Assembly (NCBI GenBank): GCA_016125255.1
Contig: WGMD01000002.1
Location: 682,001-746,000 of the forward strand
Direction: 5' to 3'
DNA length: 64,000 bases
Source: Planctomycetota bacterium
GTDB lineage: Bacteria; Planctomycetota; Phycisphaerae; Phycisphaerales; Zrk34
Part shown: piece after piece, positions 50,833 through 59,152 of the stretch
Layout of the letters: each line of letters opens with the position of its first letter
How positions within the stretch are numbered: the first letter of the stretch is position 1
Position numbers and translations under genes: made by a program
Notes under the pieces: model-generated
Database searches by the model: none
What the model saw: the letters and a program-made list of their open reading frames with translations, nothing else
Told to the model about the DNA's origin: nothing

Positions 50833-52562
50833 TGAAGTATGGACTATTGAGCGTATGTGTGATGATCAGCGCGGCTTTGGGCGCGGACAAGCCGTATCAA
50901 CCGCAGGGCGCTCCGGCGGATCCGAAGGTCAATGTGCGGTGGAACATGTACCACGACTACGCCGCTGCGACGCAGATCATGCAGTCGCTGGCCAAGGCGT
51001 TCCCCAAGCAGTGCCAGCTTATCAGTCTCGGCGCGTCGTATCAGAAGCGGCAGATGTGGGTCATGATCATCACCGACCCGACCACCGGCGCCGACGCCGA
51101 TAAGCCCGCGTTCTGGATCGACGGCGGGATTCACGCCAACGAAATTCAGGGCACGGAGGCGGCGCTCTACACGGCGTGGTACCTCCTGGAAATGTCGGAC
51201 CGCAGTGCGTTCATCGGGCGGCTGCTGCGCGAGCGGACGTTCTACATTCTGCCGATGATGAGCCCCGATTCGCGCGATGCGCATATGCACAAACCCAACG
51301 ACACGCACTCGCCCCGCAGCGGGCAGCGCCCCGTTGACGACGATGGCGACGGTCTCATCGACGAGGACGGGCCGGATGATCTGGACGGGGACGGGAACAT
51401 CACGCAGATGCGCGTGCGCGATCCCAACGGCAAGTTCAAACCCGATGACGAGTACCCGCAGATGATGGTGCGCGTCAAGGACGGCGAGAAGGGGCAGTAC
51501 ACGCTGCTGGGCGAAGAGGGCTTCGACAACGACGGCGACGGGAAGGTCAACGAGGACGGCGACGGGTATTACGATCCGAACCGCGATTGGCCGTGGCTAT
51601 GGGCCCCGAGTCAGGAGCAGCCGGGGGCGTATCGGTATCCCTTGTCGGTGCCGGAGAATCGCATGGTCGCCGACTTCATCGCCGGCCATTTGAACATCGC
51701 CGGAGCGCAGTCATATCACAACGCCGGAGGCATGATCCTGCGCGGGCCGACGGTCAAGGGCGACCGTTATGAGCCGGCGGATCTGCGCGTGTATGACGCG
51801 CTGGGGGCGAAGGGCGAACTGATGCTGCCGGGCTACCGGTACATCGAGACGGCGACGCAGCTTTACGAGACGCATGGCGCGGAACTGGACTGGCTCTATT
51901 CGATGCGCGGCATCGTGAGCTTCACCAACGAGATGTTCACCGGCTTCAACTTCTTCCGCCGGGCGTCGGAGGGTTTCTTCGGCTCGCGCGAGGATCAGCG
52001 GGCGTTCAATAAGCTGCTGCTCTTCGGTGACGGCGTCGTGCCCTGGCACGAAGTGGATCACCCGCAGTACGGGCGCATCGAAGTGGGCGGGTTCAAGAAG
52101 GACTGGCTCCGCCAGCCGCCTTCGTTCATGCTCGAAGAGGAATGCCATCGCAACATGGCGTTCACGCTTTACCAAGCCGACGAAATGCCGCTGGTGAAGG
52201 TGCAGTCGGTGACGGTGCGGGACATGCCCGGCGGGGTGCGCGAGGTGACGGCGATCATCGAGAACACGAAGCTGACGCCCACGCGTTTGGCCGTCGATGT
52301 CAGGCATCACATCAATCCGCCCGATCGCGTGACGATCTCGGCGGAGGGGCTGAAGGTGATCACCGCGCTGGTGTCGGACAACATGTTCTTTGAGCGGCCG
52401 ACCGAGCAGACGCGTCAGCCGGGCGTCGTGAAGCTCGAATCGATCGGCGGCAACGATGTGACATACGTGCGCTGGCTCATCGAAGGCAAGGGCCCGGTGA
52501 CGGTGACGGTTCAGTCGATCAAGGGCGGGGCCGACGCCATGACGACGCTCAGCGGAAAGTGA
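50829..52562 (+). CDS. Exported M14-family zinc carboxypeptidase
   Basis: 577 residues. The ATG overlaps the previous stop as ATGA. A short signal peptide (LLSVCVMISAALGA) precedes the M14 domain. Zinc ligands: DGGIHANEIQGTEA (HxxE) and AQSYHNAGGMIL (His); the general base Glu is probably in SFTNEMFTGF. Two EF-hand-like acidic inserts (DDDGDGLIDEDGPDDLDGDG and DNDGDGKVNEDGDGYYD) lie between them. A C-terminal beta domain follows. It should trim peptides outside the cytoplasm; the specific substrate is unknown. Its 3' end overlaps the convergent gene by 14 bp. Confidence 0.88.
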   Translation: MMKYGLLSVCVMISAALGADKPYQPQGAPADPKVNVRWNMYHDYAAATQIMQSLAKAFPKQCQLISLGASYQKRQMWVMIITDPTTGADADKPAFWIDGGIHANEIQGTEAALYTAWYLLEMSDRSAFIGRLLRERTFYILPMMSPDSRDAHMHKPNDTHSPRSGQRPVDDDGDGLIDEDGPDDLDGDGNITQMRVRDPNGKFKPDDEYPQMMVRVKDGEKGQYTLLGEEGFDNDGDGKVNEDGDGYYDPNRDWPWLWAPSQEQPGAYRYPLSVPENRMVADFIAGHLNIAGAQSYHNAGGMILRGPTVKGDRYEPADLRVYDALGAKGELMLPGYRYIETATQLYETHGAELDWLYSMRGIVSFTNEMFTGFNFFRRASEGFFGSREDQRAFNKLLLFGDGVVPWHEVDHPQYGRIEVGGFKKDWLRQPPSFMLEEECHRNMAFTLYQADEMPLVKVQSVTVRDMPGGVREVTAIIENTKLTPTRLAVDVRHHINPPDRVTISAEGLKVITALVSDNMFFERPTEQTRQPGVVKLESIGGNDVTYVRWLIEGKGPVTVTVQSIKGGADAMTTLSGK

Positions 52563-52812
52563 CGCGCAGGACGAGTCGCGCGGCGTGCAGTGCGGCGCGC
52601 CGCGCGGCGGGGCTGATGCCGAGCGTGAACCCGGTCATCAGCGCCGCCGCGACAACACCGAGCGGGCGATCGCTCACCCACTTCTGAAATTGCGCATCAT
52701 GACTCGCCGCCTCATCGAGCAGCGCGGCTTTGGTGCGCGTCAATTCGTCGCCCGCGGGTTGCGTGCGACGGACGGGTGCGTGCTTCGATCTTTCAGGCGG
52801 CGTGCGAGTCAT
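52549..52812 (-). CDS. Small YqjK-like membrane-associated protein
   Basis: 87 residues: a polar N-terminus (RTPPERSKHAPVRRTQPAG), an amphipathic helix (TRTKAALLDEAASHDAQFQKW) and one hydrophobic segment (PLGVVAAALMTGFTLGISPA). Size, position and layout fit the third gene of the yqjD-yqjE-yqjK cluster, though similarity to YqjK is weak. It overlaps the preceding gene by 20 bp. Confidence 0.55.
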   Translation of the reverse strand: MTRTPPERSKHAPVRRTQPAGDELTRTKAALLDEAASHDAQFQKWVSDRPLGVVAAALMTGFTLGISPAARRAALHAARLVLRVTFR

Positions 52813-53113
52813 GATGATAGTGCCTCGTCTCGACGCGATCGGAAAAGCGGTGAATGAGACGAAGGGCGACAAGGGCTCCCGCCAGCAAGGCGGCGCCGAC
52901 AAGCGTCAGCGCCGCCGCTGGGGGCATGAGCATGATGAGCGCCAGGTAAGCGCCTCCGCCGACGGCCGCGATGCCCGTCAGAAAGAGCACCATCGCCGTG
53001 ATGCCGACCAGCACCATCTCCACGAGGCGCCACACTTCGCGGCGTGCGGCCCGCCCCTCCGCCTCGACCAGGTCGGCGACCTTCACAGTGAATCGACCCA
53101 GCGCATGCATCAT
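52793..53113 (-). CDS. YqjE/holin-superfamily-3-like membrane protein
   Basis: 106 residues with two adjacent transmembrane helices (MVLVGITAMVLFLTGIAAVGGGAY and LTLVGAALLAGALVALRLI in part) after an amphipathic N-terminal helix (VKVADLVEAEGRAARREVW). This is the layout of YqjE/phage-holin-like proteins encoded after ElaB/YqjD. No lysis genes are nearby, so a prophage origin is unlikely. It begins 4 bp after the DUF883 stop. Confidence 0.7.
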   Translation of the reverse strand: MMHALGRFTVKVADLVEAEGRAARREVWRLVEMVLVGITAMVLFLTGIAAVGGGAYLALIMLMPPAAALTLVGAALLAGALVALRLIHRFSDRVETRHYHHDSHAA

Positions 53114-53117
53114 GGCA

Positions 53118-53405
53118 TCACCGCCGGGACATGAGGAAACCCGCCAGCAGCCCCACGCCGAACGCGCCGGCGGCGGCGGTCAGCGGACGCTGCTTGACGT
53201 AGGTGCGACCCTGGTCGGCGACGTCGTTGACGCGCCGCTCCATGTCGTCATAAACGGCGCCGGCGGAGGCCCGGCCCTGGGAGGCCAGCGCCCGGGCGAT
53301 TCCGCCGACGTCGCTCTTGAGGGTCGTCAGATCACTCTTGAGATGCGCCACCTGATCGGTCAGCGCATCGTCTTCGACTTCATGTTTGCTTCGATGATTG
53401 GTCAT
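53118..53405 (-). CDS. DUF883 (ElaB/YqjD-like) tail-anchored protein
   Basis: 95 residues: a helical soluble region (VAHLKSDLTTLKSDVGGIARAL), then YVKQRPLTAAAGAFGVGLLAGFLMSRR in two parts, the DUF883 C-terminal pattern R-P-x-x-A-x-x-A-x-G-x-G-x-L-x-G-x-L-x-x-R-R. In enterobacteria such proteins are membrane-anchored, ribosome-associated and induced in stationary phase. First gene of a three-gene reverse-strand unit. Confidence 0.88.
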   Translation of the reverse strand: MTNHRSKHEVEDDALTDQVAHLKSDLTTLKSDVGGIARALASQGRASAGAVYDDMERRVNDVADQGRTYVKQRPLTAAAGAFGVGLLAGFLMSRR

Positions 53406-53454
53406 GGTCTTCCTTTCTTGGTGACGGATGCGGTGATGCTTCGTCGGTCATGAA

Positions 53455-53619
53455 CTATCGGGCTGCGAGCAGTCCGCTGATCAGCGCGATGGCGAAGATC
53501 ACCAGAAAGATGACAAAGAGAATCTTGGCGATGGAAGCGGCCGCGCCGGCGATGCCGGTGAACCCCAGGAGGCCGGCGACAATCGCCACGACCAGAAAGA
53601 TGAATGCCCAGTAAAGCAT
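53455..53619 (-). CDS. DUF1328 (YtjA-like) membrane miniprotein
   Basis: 54 residues read from ATG 53619: [40 protein letters not shown], then [14 protein letters not shown]. This matches DUF1328 throughout (two helices joined by TGIAGAAA). AAGGAG lies 8 nt upstream. Members are small inner-membrane proteins of unknown role, often stress-induced and clustered with DUF883 and PRC-barrel genes as here. Confidence 0.92.
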   Translation of the reverse strand: MLYWAFIFLVVAIVAGLLGFTGIAGAAASIAKILFVIFLVIFAIALISGLLAAR

Positions 53620-53989
53620 GATGAGCTCCTTTCGGGTGAAAGTTTTGGTCGCTGGGATTCACATCGCAAGGCGCATGCCAGTCAACGCGCCGGGCCGTGC
53701 GGGGATGAACGTATCTGACGATCGTCCGTGCGATTGCGCGACGCGTACTCGATATGAGTCGCATCACTGGCGCACAGCCCGATGACGATGCCATTGAAAG
53801 ATTTACCCGCGCCGCGTGTAAAATTTACAAAATGCCCGACAATCCAAGACGTTTTCAATCATCGCAGGCGCCGTCCGTTGCGACAATATCGTTCATCCCT
53901 ATGTTGTGTCGATGCTTGTGAATCGCACGGAGATTTGCGGCATGCAGTTTGCGAATTGCTCTCCCGGATGTGCATAGAAGCCAACAACC
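53620..53989. promoter_or_regulatory. Divergent AT-richer spacer between DUF1328 and PRC-barrel genes
   Basis: 370 bp without a convincing gene. It is less GC-rich than its surroundings and contains the perfect palindrome TGTAAAATTTACA (53817-53829), a candidate operator for the stress cluster. No recognisable RNA motif was found. Confidence 0.45.
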
Positions 53990-54274
53990 ATGATCGACAG
54001 AAAGGACAAGTTCGACGGACATCCCGACCATGCTCACTCCCTCAAAGAGATGATCGGGATGCGCGTCTGCGACAAAGACGGTCAAGAAGCGGGAACGCTC
54101 ACCGACATCATCGTTGACATGAACAACGGCATGGTGGCGTATCTCGAATTGACGGTCGACGGCAGACGATTTGCGGTGCCCTTCGGATCGGTGGAGCTGG
54201 ACGATCGAAGGCACGCCTTGGTTTTGAAGATGCACCGATCAACCTTCCAGCGCAGTCCGGGGCGGGAACAGTGA
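53990..54274 (+). CDS. PRC-barrel domain protein
   Basis: 94 residues. MIGMRVCDKDGQEAGTLTDIIVDMNNG and AYLELTVDGRRFAVPFGSVEL show the PRC-barrel pattern (I-G-x-x-V-x-D-x-x-G-x-x-x-G-x-I-x-D-I-x-V-D). Small PRC-barrel proteins are widespread, bind partner proteins or RNA, and are often general-stress genes. First of three short forward genes. Confidence 0.85.
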   Translation: MIDRKDKFDGHPDHAHSLKEMIGMRVCDKDGQEAGTLTDIIVDMNNGMVAYLELTVDGRRFAVPFGSVELDDRRHALVLKMHRSTFQRSPGREQ

Positions 54275-54297
54275 ACGCCGGCTCAAGGAGTCCTGAC

Positions 54298-54435
54298 ATG
54301 CAACGACTTAGAAGACAGATTGTGATGATGCTCGCGGCGCTGGCGCTATTGGCGCTGGCGAGCTGCAACACGATCCACGGGGCGGGCAAGGATATCGAGA
54401 AAGGCGGCGAAGCGATCCAGGATGCGTCCGAGTGA
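54298..54435 (+). CDS. Entericidin-like small lipoprotein
   Basis: 45 residues: MQRLRRQIVMMLAALALLAL, lipobox ALASC, then NTIHGAGKDIEKGGEAIQDA. The CNT-x-x-G-x-G-x-D-I-x-x-G-G-x-A-I motif is that of the entericidin A/B family, short lipoproteins linked to stress and programmed lysis in enterobacteria. AAGGAG is 7 nt upstream. It is too short for most automated gene callers. Confidence 0.9.
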   Translation: MQRLRRQIVMMLAALALLALASCNTIHGAGKDIEKGGEAIQDASE

Positions 54436-54483
54436 TGACCCAAGGCATTTCGCCGAGACACCCATTTTGCAAGGAGCACGAAC

Positions 54484-55002
54484 ATGACCGGCACGAAGCA
54501 ACATACGAATCGTTGCCTTTGGCTATTGGGGCTGGCGCTGTGCCTGCCGCTGGGGGCATGTGAAAACGAACCCGAGCAGCCGGCGACGCCCAAGCCGAGC
54601 GTCACGGCAGACGACGTGAAGCAGCAGACGAACGAAGCGGCACGGACGACGGGCGACTACATCAAGGAAAAGTCGTCGGACGCGATGAACGCCATGCAGC
54701 GGCAGCTCGATGCATGGGGCGACAAGATCAGCGCCTGGTCGGACTCGGCCAAGGACAACACGTCCGAGGCGTGGCAAAAGACCAAGACGACGATGTCGGA
54801 GAAGTATGACGTCGCCAAGCAGAAATTCGCGGAAATGAAGGACGCCAGCGGCGAGGCATGGGACAAGACCAAGCAGGCGTTCGACGATGCGATGAACGAT
54901 CTGCAGAAGGCCTACGACGATGCGAAGGCGAGCTTCAGCGACAGCGGCGAGCCGAAGCCGACGACGCCCACGACGGGCCAGACGCCTTCGAGCAATCCGT
55001 GA
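54484..55002 (+). CDS. Lipoprotein with LEA/apolipoprotein-like amphipathic helices
   Basis: 172 residues. A lipoprotein signal ends at LGAC. The mature part is a run of 11-residue-like amphipathic segments rich in Lys, Asp, Ala and Thr (YIKEKSSDAMNAMQRQLDAW, SEAWQKTKTTMSEKYDVAKQ, EAWDKTKQAFDDAMND), then a Pro/Thr tail. The composition recalls late-embryogenesis-abundant and YtxH-type stress proteins. It probably lies against the membrane surface. Followed by a strong terminator. Confidence 0.75.
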   Translation: MTGTKQHTNRCLWLLGLALCLPLGACENEPEQPATPKPSVTADDVKQQTNEAARTTGDYIKEKSSDAMNAMQRQLDAWGDKISAWSDSAKDNTSEAWQKTKTTMSEKYDVAKQKFAEMKDASGEAWDKTKQAFDDAMNDLQKAYDDAKASFSDSGEPKPTTPTTGQTPSSNP

Positions 55003-55022
55003 TGTGTCATTGAATCCGATCC

Positions 55023-55085
55023 CGGCGGGCGGGTGGTGCTGGATAAATACCCTGCTGCTCCAGCATCACCGCCGCCGATTTTTTT
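55023..55085 (+). terminator. Intrinsic terminator after the LEA-like lipoprotein
   Basis: A long imperfect stem whose core pairs GGTGGTGCTGGA (about 55032-55043) with TCCAGCATCACC (55059-55070) and extends through GGCGG/CCGCC, followed by GA and seven T (55079-55085). Confidence 0.8.
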
Positions 55086-55094
55086 GCGGGCGGA

Positions 55095-56570
55095 TCAGTC
55101 CGACGCATCGGGTTGGCCGTATTCCTTGAGCCGGTTGTAGAGCGTTTTGAGACTGATGCCGAGCTTTTGCGCGGCGTCCTTCTTGTTGCCTTCGCAATGT
55201 TCGAGCGTCGAGAGAATCAGTTCGCGCTCGGCATCCGAAAGGGGCGTGCCCACCTCGACCTCGATCACCCGCTCGTCCGCTTCATCGTTATCGCGCGTGA
55301 CTACATCCGTCTTTTTCCCGGGCTTTTGAGCTTTTTTGGACGGGGGCTCGGGCGGACAGGACGCACCGTCATTGGGGGCGGCGCCGCAGGATTCGGGCGC
55401 GACGCTGTTCTGCTCGAGCAGGCCGGCGAGCGGCTCCAGGTCGATCGTGTCGTCTTCGAGAATGAACGAGCGATGCACGAGATTGCGAAGCTGGCGGACA
55501 TTGCCGGGCCAGTGGTATTCGCGCAAGCGCTCTTCACCGAGGGATGAGAGGTGTTTGTCCTTTTCGTGCTTGGTGTTCAATTCGGAGAGCGTGTGATTGG
55601 CGAGCAGGATCACATCGTCATCGCGCTCGCGCAGCGGCGGGAGGTTCAGGGGAAAGACGGCGATGCGATACAAGAGGTCCTCCCGGAACGTGCCGTCCTC
55701 GACGGCGGCGGCGGTATCGCGGTTCGTCGCGGCGATGACGCGCACGTCGATGTCGATCTGCTTTTCGCCGCCGACGCGCGTGACCTTGTGCTCCTCGAGA
55801 ACGCGCAGGAGCCGGACCTGCATTTCCATGGGCATCTCGGCGATTTCGTCGAGGAAGAGGGTGCCGCCCTTGGCGCGTTCGAAGACGCCGCGGCGCATGC
55901 GGTCGGCGCCGGTGAAAGCGCCGCGTTCGTGGCCGAACAGTTCGCTTTCGATGAGGTTCTCGGGAATGGACCCGCAGTTGACGGCGAGGAAGGGTTGGGT
56001 CTTGCGATCGCTGCGCTGATGGATGGACTGCGCGACGAGTTCCTTGCCGGTGCCGCTCTCGCCGCAGATGAGCACGGTGGCGTCGGTTGGGCCGACCTTG
56101 GCGATCATATTGTAGATCGACCGCATGGCATCGGAGTTGCCGATGAGGAATTCGAATCGGTCCTTGATTTTGCGGACGCGTTTGGCCGGGCCGGGGACGA
56201 TGAGATGAAGCACGGAGCGGAGGATGCGATTCAGGTCCGCCTCGGCGATCGGGCGCATGAGGCACATGACCTTGCGTCCCCCCGCCTGTTCGACGAGCTG
56301 ACGGATCGAAGGGTCTTCCGCGATGAGCACGATCGACGTCTTCTTGTAACCGGGCAGGCGCGCGAGCAAATCGAGGACGCCGCCCCTGGCGAGGCCCACA
56401 TCGACGAACATGACATCGGGTTTCTGCCGGCGGCACTCGGCGACGCCGCGGGCCAGGTCGGCGCAGGTCCATGTGGTCACGTCCCGGCCTTCGAGCCATG
56501 CGACAAGGCGGCGGCGTTCTGCGGGCTGCGCCGAGACGATCAAGGCGTGTGCCACGGCTTGTTGGGTCAT
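55095..56570 (-). CDS. Sigma-54-dependent response regulator (NtrC family)
   Basis: 491 residues from ATG 56570 (GGAG 8 nt upstream). The N-terminal receiver domain has the phosphoacceptor-like Asp in VMFVDVGLARGG, but the usual C-terminal Lys-Pro reads RP (MRPIAEAD), so phosphorylation is uncertain. The AAA+ domain has Walker A GESGTGKELVA, the sigma-54 contact loop GAFTGA, Walker B GGTLFLDEIAEM and ATNRD. The C-terminal Fis-type helix-turn-helix is LILSTLEHCEGNKKDAAQKLGISLKTLYNRL in two parts. It activates sigma-54 promoters, targets unknown. It is divergent from the TolQ-like operon. Confidence 0.93.
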   Translation of the reverse strand: MTQQAVAHALIVSAQPAERRRLVAWLEGRDVTTWTCADLARGVAECRRQKPDVMFVDVGLARGGVLDLLARLPGYKKTSIVLIAEDPSIRQLVEQAGGRKVMCLMRPIAEADLNRILRSVLHLIVPGPAKRVRKIKDRFEFLIGNSDAMRSIYNMIAKVGPTDATVLICGESGTGKELVAQSIHQRSDRKTQPFLAVNCGSIPENLIESELFGHERGAFTGADRMRRGVFERAKGGTLFLDEIAEMPMEMQVRLLRVLEEHKVTRVGGEKQIDIDVRVIAATNRDTAAAVEDGTFREDLLYRIAVFPLNLPPLRERDDDVILLANHTLSELNTKHEKDKHLSSLGEERLREYHWPGNVRQLRNLVHRSFILEDDTIDLEPLAGLLEQNSVAPESCGAAPNDGASCPPEPPSKKAQKPGKKTDVVTRDNDEADERVIEVEVGTPLSDAERELILSTLEHCEGNKKDAAQKLGISLKTLYNRLKEYGQPDASD

Positions 56571-56809
56571 AGATACAACTCCGCGAACCTCCGCACACAC
56601 CGCCGGGACAGTGTACCGGCCTCGCCTGATAAATGGCAATGCCCCGACGCCTTGGGAATTGGCCCCTAAAACGATACACTACATTGTCTGCCCGCCCGCG
56701 GCGGGAGATGATTTCACGTGGGAGCGGCGATTTGCCAGCTCCAGACGCCCGGTCGGGGTTCCAGGCGTTCGGCCCCAACCAGCGCCTCCCAACGTCGACG
56801 GAGACCAGC

Positions 56810-58333
56810 ATGTATTTCAAATTCGCATGCCCATCGTGCGGCAAGAATCTCAAGGTGCCCGAGGAGGCCGGCGGAAAGCGCGCCCGGTGTCCTTATTGCA
56901 AGAATCAGGTGATGGTGCCCAAGTTCACCCCCGCCGACATTCCCGATGCAAGGCCCAAGATCAAGGACCCGACCGACGAACTGGCCGCCGCCGCCAGCGC
57001 CATGTCCGGCCCGGCCGCGCCGCGCCGCGCCAGCACGCCAACCGCCGCCGCCCCCGCGATGCCCAAGCATGACCCGGCGATGTCCACCAGTTCGATCGAG
57101 AACCTGACCCAGTCCGGCGCCGACGGCACCAACGTTTCCGCCTGGCTCACCGCCGCCATCGCCGCCGGGCTGACCGTCGTGTCCTACCTGATCATCTGGC
57201 CCCTGCACACCACTTACCTGGGCACGATTCTCACGGACGGCGGATGGGTCAACTATGCCGAAGTGTTCCTGATGTACTGGTCGCTGGCGATCCTCGTGTT
57301 CAAGCACATGAACATGCGACGCCAGAAGGACGCCATGCTCTTTGACCTTTTGCCGACGGAAATCGCCGACGAGATCACCGTCGACACCGTTCCGCAGTTC
57401 ACGCGTCACATTCGCTCGCTCCCCTCCGATCCGGGTCAGAGCTTTCTGATTAACCGCGTGCTGCGCGGGCTCGAGCATTTCCGCGTGCGTCGGTCGAATC
57501 CGGAAGTGGCGAGTCTGCTTGGAAGCCAGGGCGACATCGACGCCAACGCGGTGCATTCCAGTTATGCGCTCGTCAAGGTGTTCACATGGGCGATTCCGAT
57601 TCTGGGCTTCATCGGCACGGTCATCGGCATCAGCGCCGCCGTCGGCGGATTCAGCGGCGACATGAGCAAGGCGACCGACATCGCCGCCCTGAAGGAAAAA
57701 CTCGGCGCGGTGACCGGCGGGCTGAGCACGGCATTCGATACGACGCTCGTCGCGCTGGTCATGTCGCTGTTCATCTCGATCCTCACCACCGCGCTGCGCA
57801 AGAGCGAAGACGATCTGCTCAACAGCATCGACGAATATTGCAACGAGAATCTGCTCAAGCGCATCAATGACGACGAGGGCCAGATCGCCGCCGCCGAAAG
57901 CTCCAAGGCGATCCGCAAGGCCATCGAGCAGGCCATGACGGCGCATCACGCGGAACTGCGAAGCTGGACGGAGAAGCTCGAGTCGATCGGCTCGACGCTG
58001 ACGAACGAAGTCGTCGACGGTTGGACCAAGATCTTCAAGGAGATCGACGAATCGCAGACGAGCCAGGCCGGGGCGCACCGCGAGCAGCTTGAGCAGATGC
58101 AGAAACTGCTGGCCCAGATCACCGAACGGGCGGAGCGTGTCGAGAAGGACACGAGCGCGTCGATGCGCGTCTCGGCGGACTCCTTGCGCGGTCACTTTGA
58201 GGCGATGACCGAGGGCATCACGGCGCTCAACCGGGTGCTTGGGGAACTGGGCGAGAAGCAGATCGTGTTTCAGGGCTCGCCGCGCCGCGGCTGGTGGCCC
58301 TTCGCCAAGAAGCCGGCGAGCAACGGAGACTGA
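56810..58333 (+). CDS. TolQ/MotA-type proton channel protein with N-terminal zinc ribbon
   Basis: 507 residues from ATG 56810 (GGAGA upstream). Residues 6-30 form a zinc ribbon (CPSCGK, then CPYCKN), followed by an Ala/Pro linker. A transmembrane segment (AAIAAGLTVVSYLIIW) leads to the MotA/TolQ/ExbB domain: AIPILGFIGTVIGISAAVGGF and LSTAFDTTLVALVMSLFISIL carry the two conserved channel helices. A C-terminal coiled coil (EQLEQMQKLLAQITERAERV) and a small basic end follow. Zinc ribbons on TolQ relatives are unusual. The next two genes supply ExbD-like partners. Confidence 0.85.
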   Translation: MYFKFACPSCGKNLKVPEEAGGKRARCPYCKNQVMVPKFTPADIPDARPKIKDPTDELAAAASAMSGPAAPRRASTPTAAAPAMPKHDPAMSTSSIENLTQSGADGTNVSAWLTAAIAAGLTVVSYLIIWPLHTTYLGTILTDGGWVNYAEVFLMYWSLAILVFKHMNMRRQKDAMLFDLLPTEIADEITVDTVPQFTRHIRSLPSDPGQSFLINRVLRGLEHFRVRRSNPEVASLLGSQGDIDANAVHSSYALVKVFTWAIPILGFIGTVIGISAAVGGFSGDMSKATDIAALKEKLGAVTGGLSTAFDTTLVALVMSLFISILTTALRKSEDDLLNSIDEYCNENLLKRINDDEGQIAAAESSKAIRKAIEQAMTAHHAELRSWTEKLESIGSTLTNEVVDGWTKIFKEIDESQTSQAGAHREQLEQMQKLLAQITERAERVEKDTSASMRVSADSLRGHFEAMTEGITALNRVLGELGEKQIVFQGSPRRGWWPFAKKPASNGD

Positions 58334-58336
58334 CCC

Positions 58337-59149
58337 ATGTCCCGCCGCAACCGCGAAGAAGAAAATGCGGTTTCGCTTTTCCCGTTCCTGTCGATTCTCG
58401 CATGCGTGATCGGCGTGCTGACGCTGCTCATCACGGCGATGGCGTTGGGGCAGCTCGACCCGGACGCGGTCAAGGATGCGGAGAAGCAGATTCAGGAAGC
58501 GGAGCAGCGGGCGGAGGAAAACAAGAAGGTTCAGCAGGACATGACCGACCTGAACTCCGACCTGACGCTGATCAAACAGCTTGTCGCGCAGGCGGAGGCG
58601 ATTCGGCAGGAACTCGAACGCGCCCGCGCGGAACTGAAGGTCCAGCAGGCGGCACACGACGCGATGGCGACCGACGATGCGAGCGCGAAGCTGCTGGCGG
58701 AAATGAATCGCCAGCGTGAGCGGATCGCGCAGATGCAGAAGGATCAGCCGGCGCTCGCCGCGGAGATCGCCAGATTGCAGGCGGAGCTGGCCAAGCGGGC
58801 CGCCCCGCCGCCGCCGGCGCAGGTCAAAATCCAGCCCGGTGGATCAGGCGACGACATCCATCCCTATTTCGCCGAGTGTGCGCGGAACGATGTGGTGATT
58901 CTCGATGGTTCGGACACACGGGTCCGCCGCAATGATCTATCCACGAGCGAGGCGTACGCCGACTTCATGGCCAAAGTGCGGGCCGACGACAAGGGCGTGT
59001 TGATTCTGCTAGTGAGGCCGGACGGAATCTGGACGTACAACACGGCGTCGGATGTGGCGCGTGTGAATCAGACGCGCAACGGCAAGCTGCCGATCTCGGG
59101 CCAGGGGCAGATCGACCTGACGCTCTTCCAGAAAAAGAAGGCGGGCTAG
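58337..59149 (+). CDS. ExbD/TolR-like single-helix protein 1
   Basis: 270 residues. EENAVSLFPFLSILACVIGVLTLLI is a single N-terminal helix of ExbD type but without the classic membrane Asp of TolR/ExbD. A long coiled coil (about 45-165) and a compact C-terminal domain (IHPYFAECARNDVVILDG, then GVLILLVRPDGIWTYN) follow. It starts 3 bp after the channel gene. The periplasmic domain is not an OmpA domain, so this is not a MotB or ZorB equivalent. Confidence 0.7.
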   Translation: MSRRNREEENAVSLFPFLSILACVIGVLTLLITAMALGQLDPDAVKDAEKQIQEAEQRAEENKKVQQDMTDLNSDLTLIKQLVAQAEAIRQELERARAELKVQQAAHDAMATDDASAKLLAEMNRQRERIAQMQKDQPALAAEIARLQAELAKRAAPPPPAQVKIQPGGSGDDIHPYFAECARNDVVILDGSDTRVRRNDLSTSEAYADFMAKVRADDKGVLILLVRPDGIWTYNTASDVARVNQTRNGKLPISGQGQIDLTLFQKKKAG

Positions 59150-59152
59150 CGC

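Noticed and set aside
52793-53113. Prophage holin
   Set aside because: No endolysin or phage genes nearby; position after a DUF883 gene fits the YqjE type.
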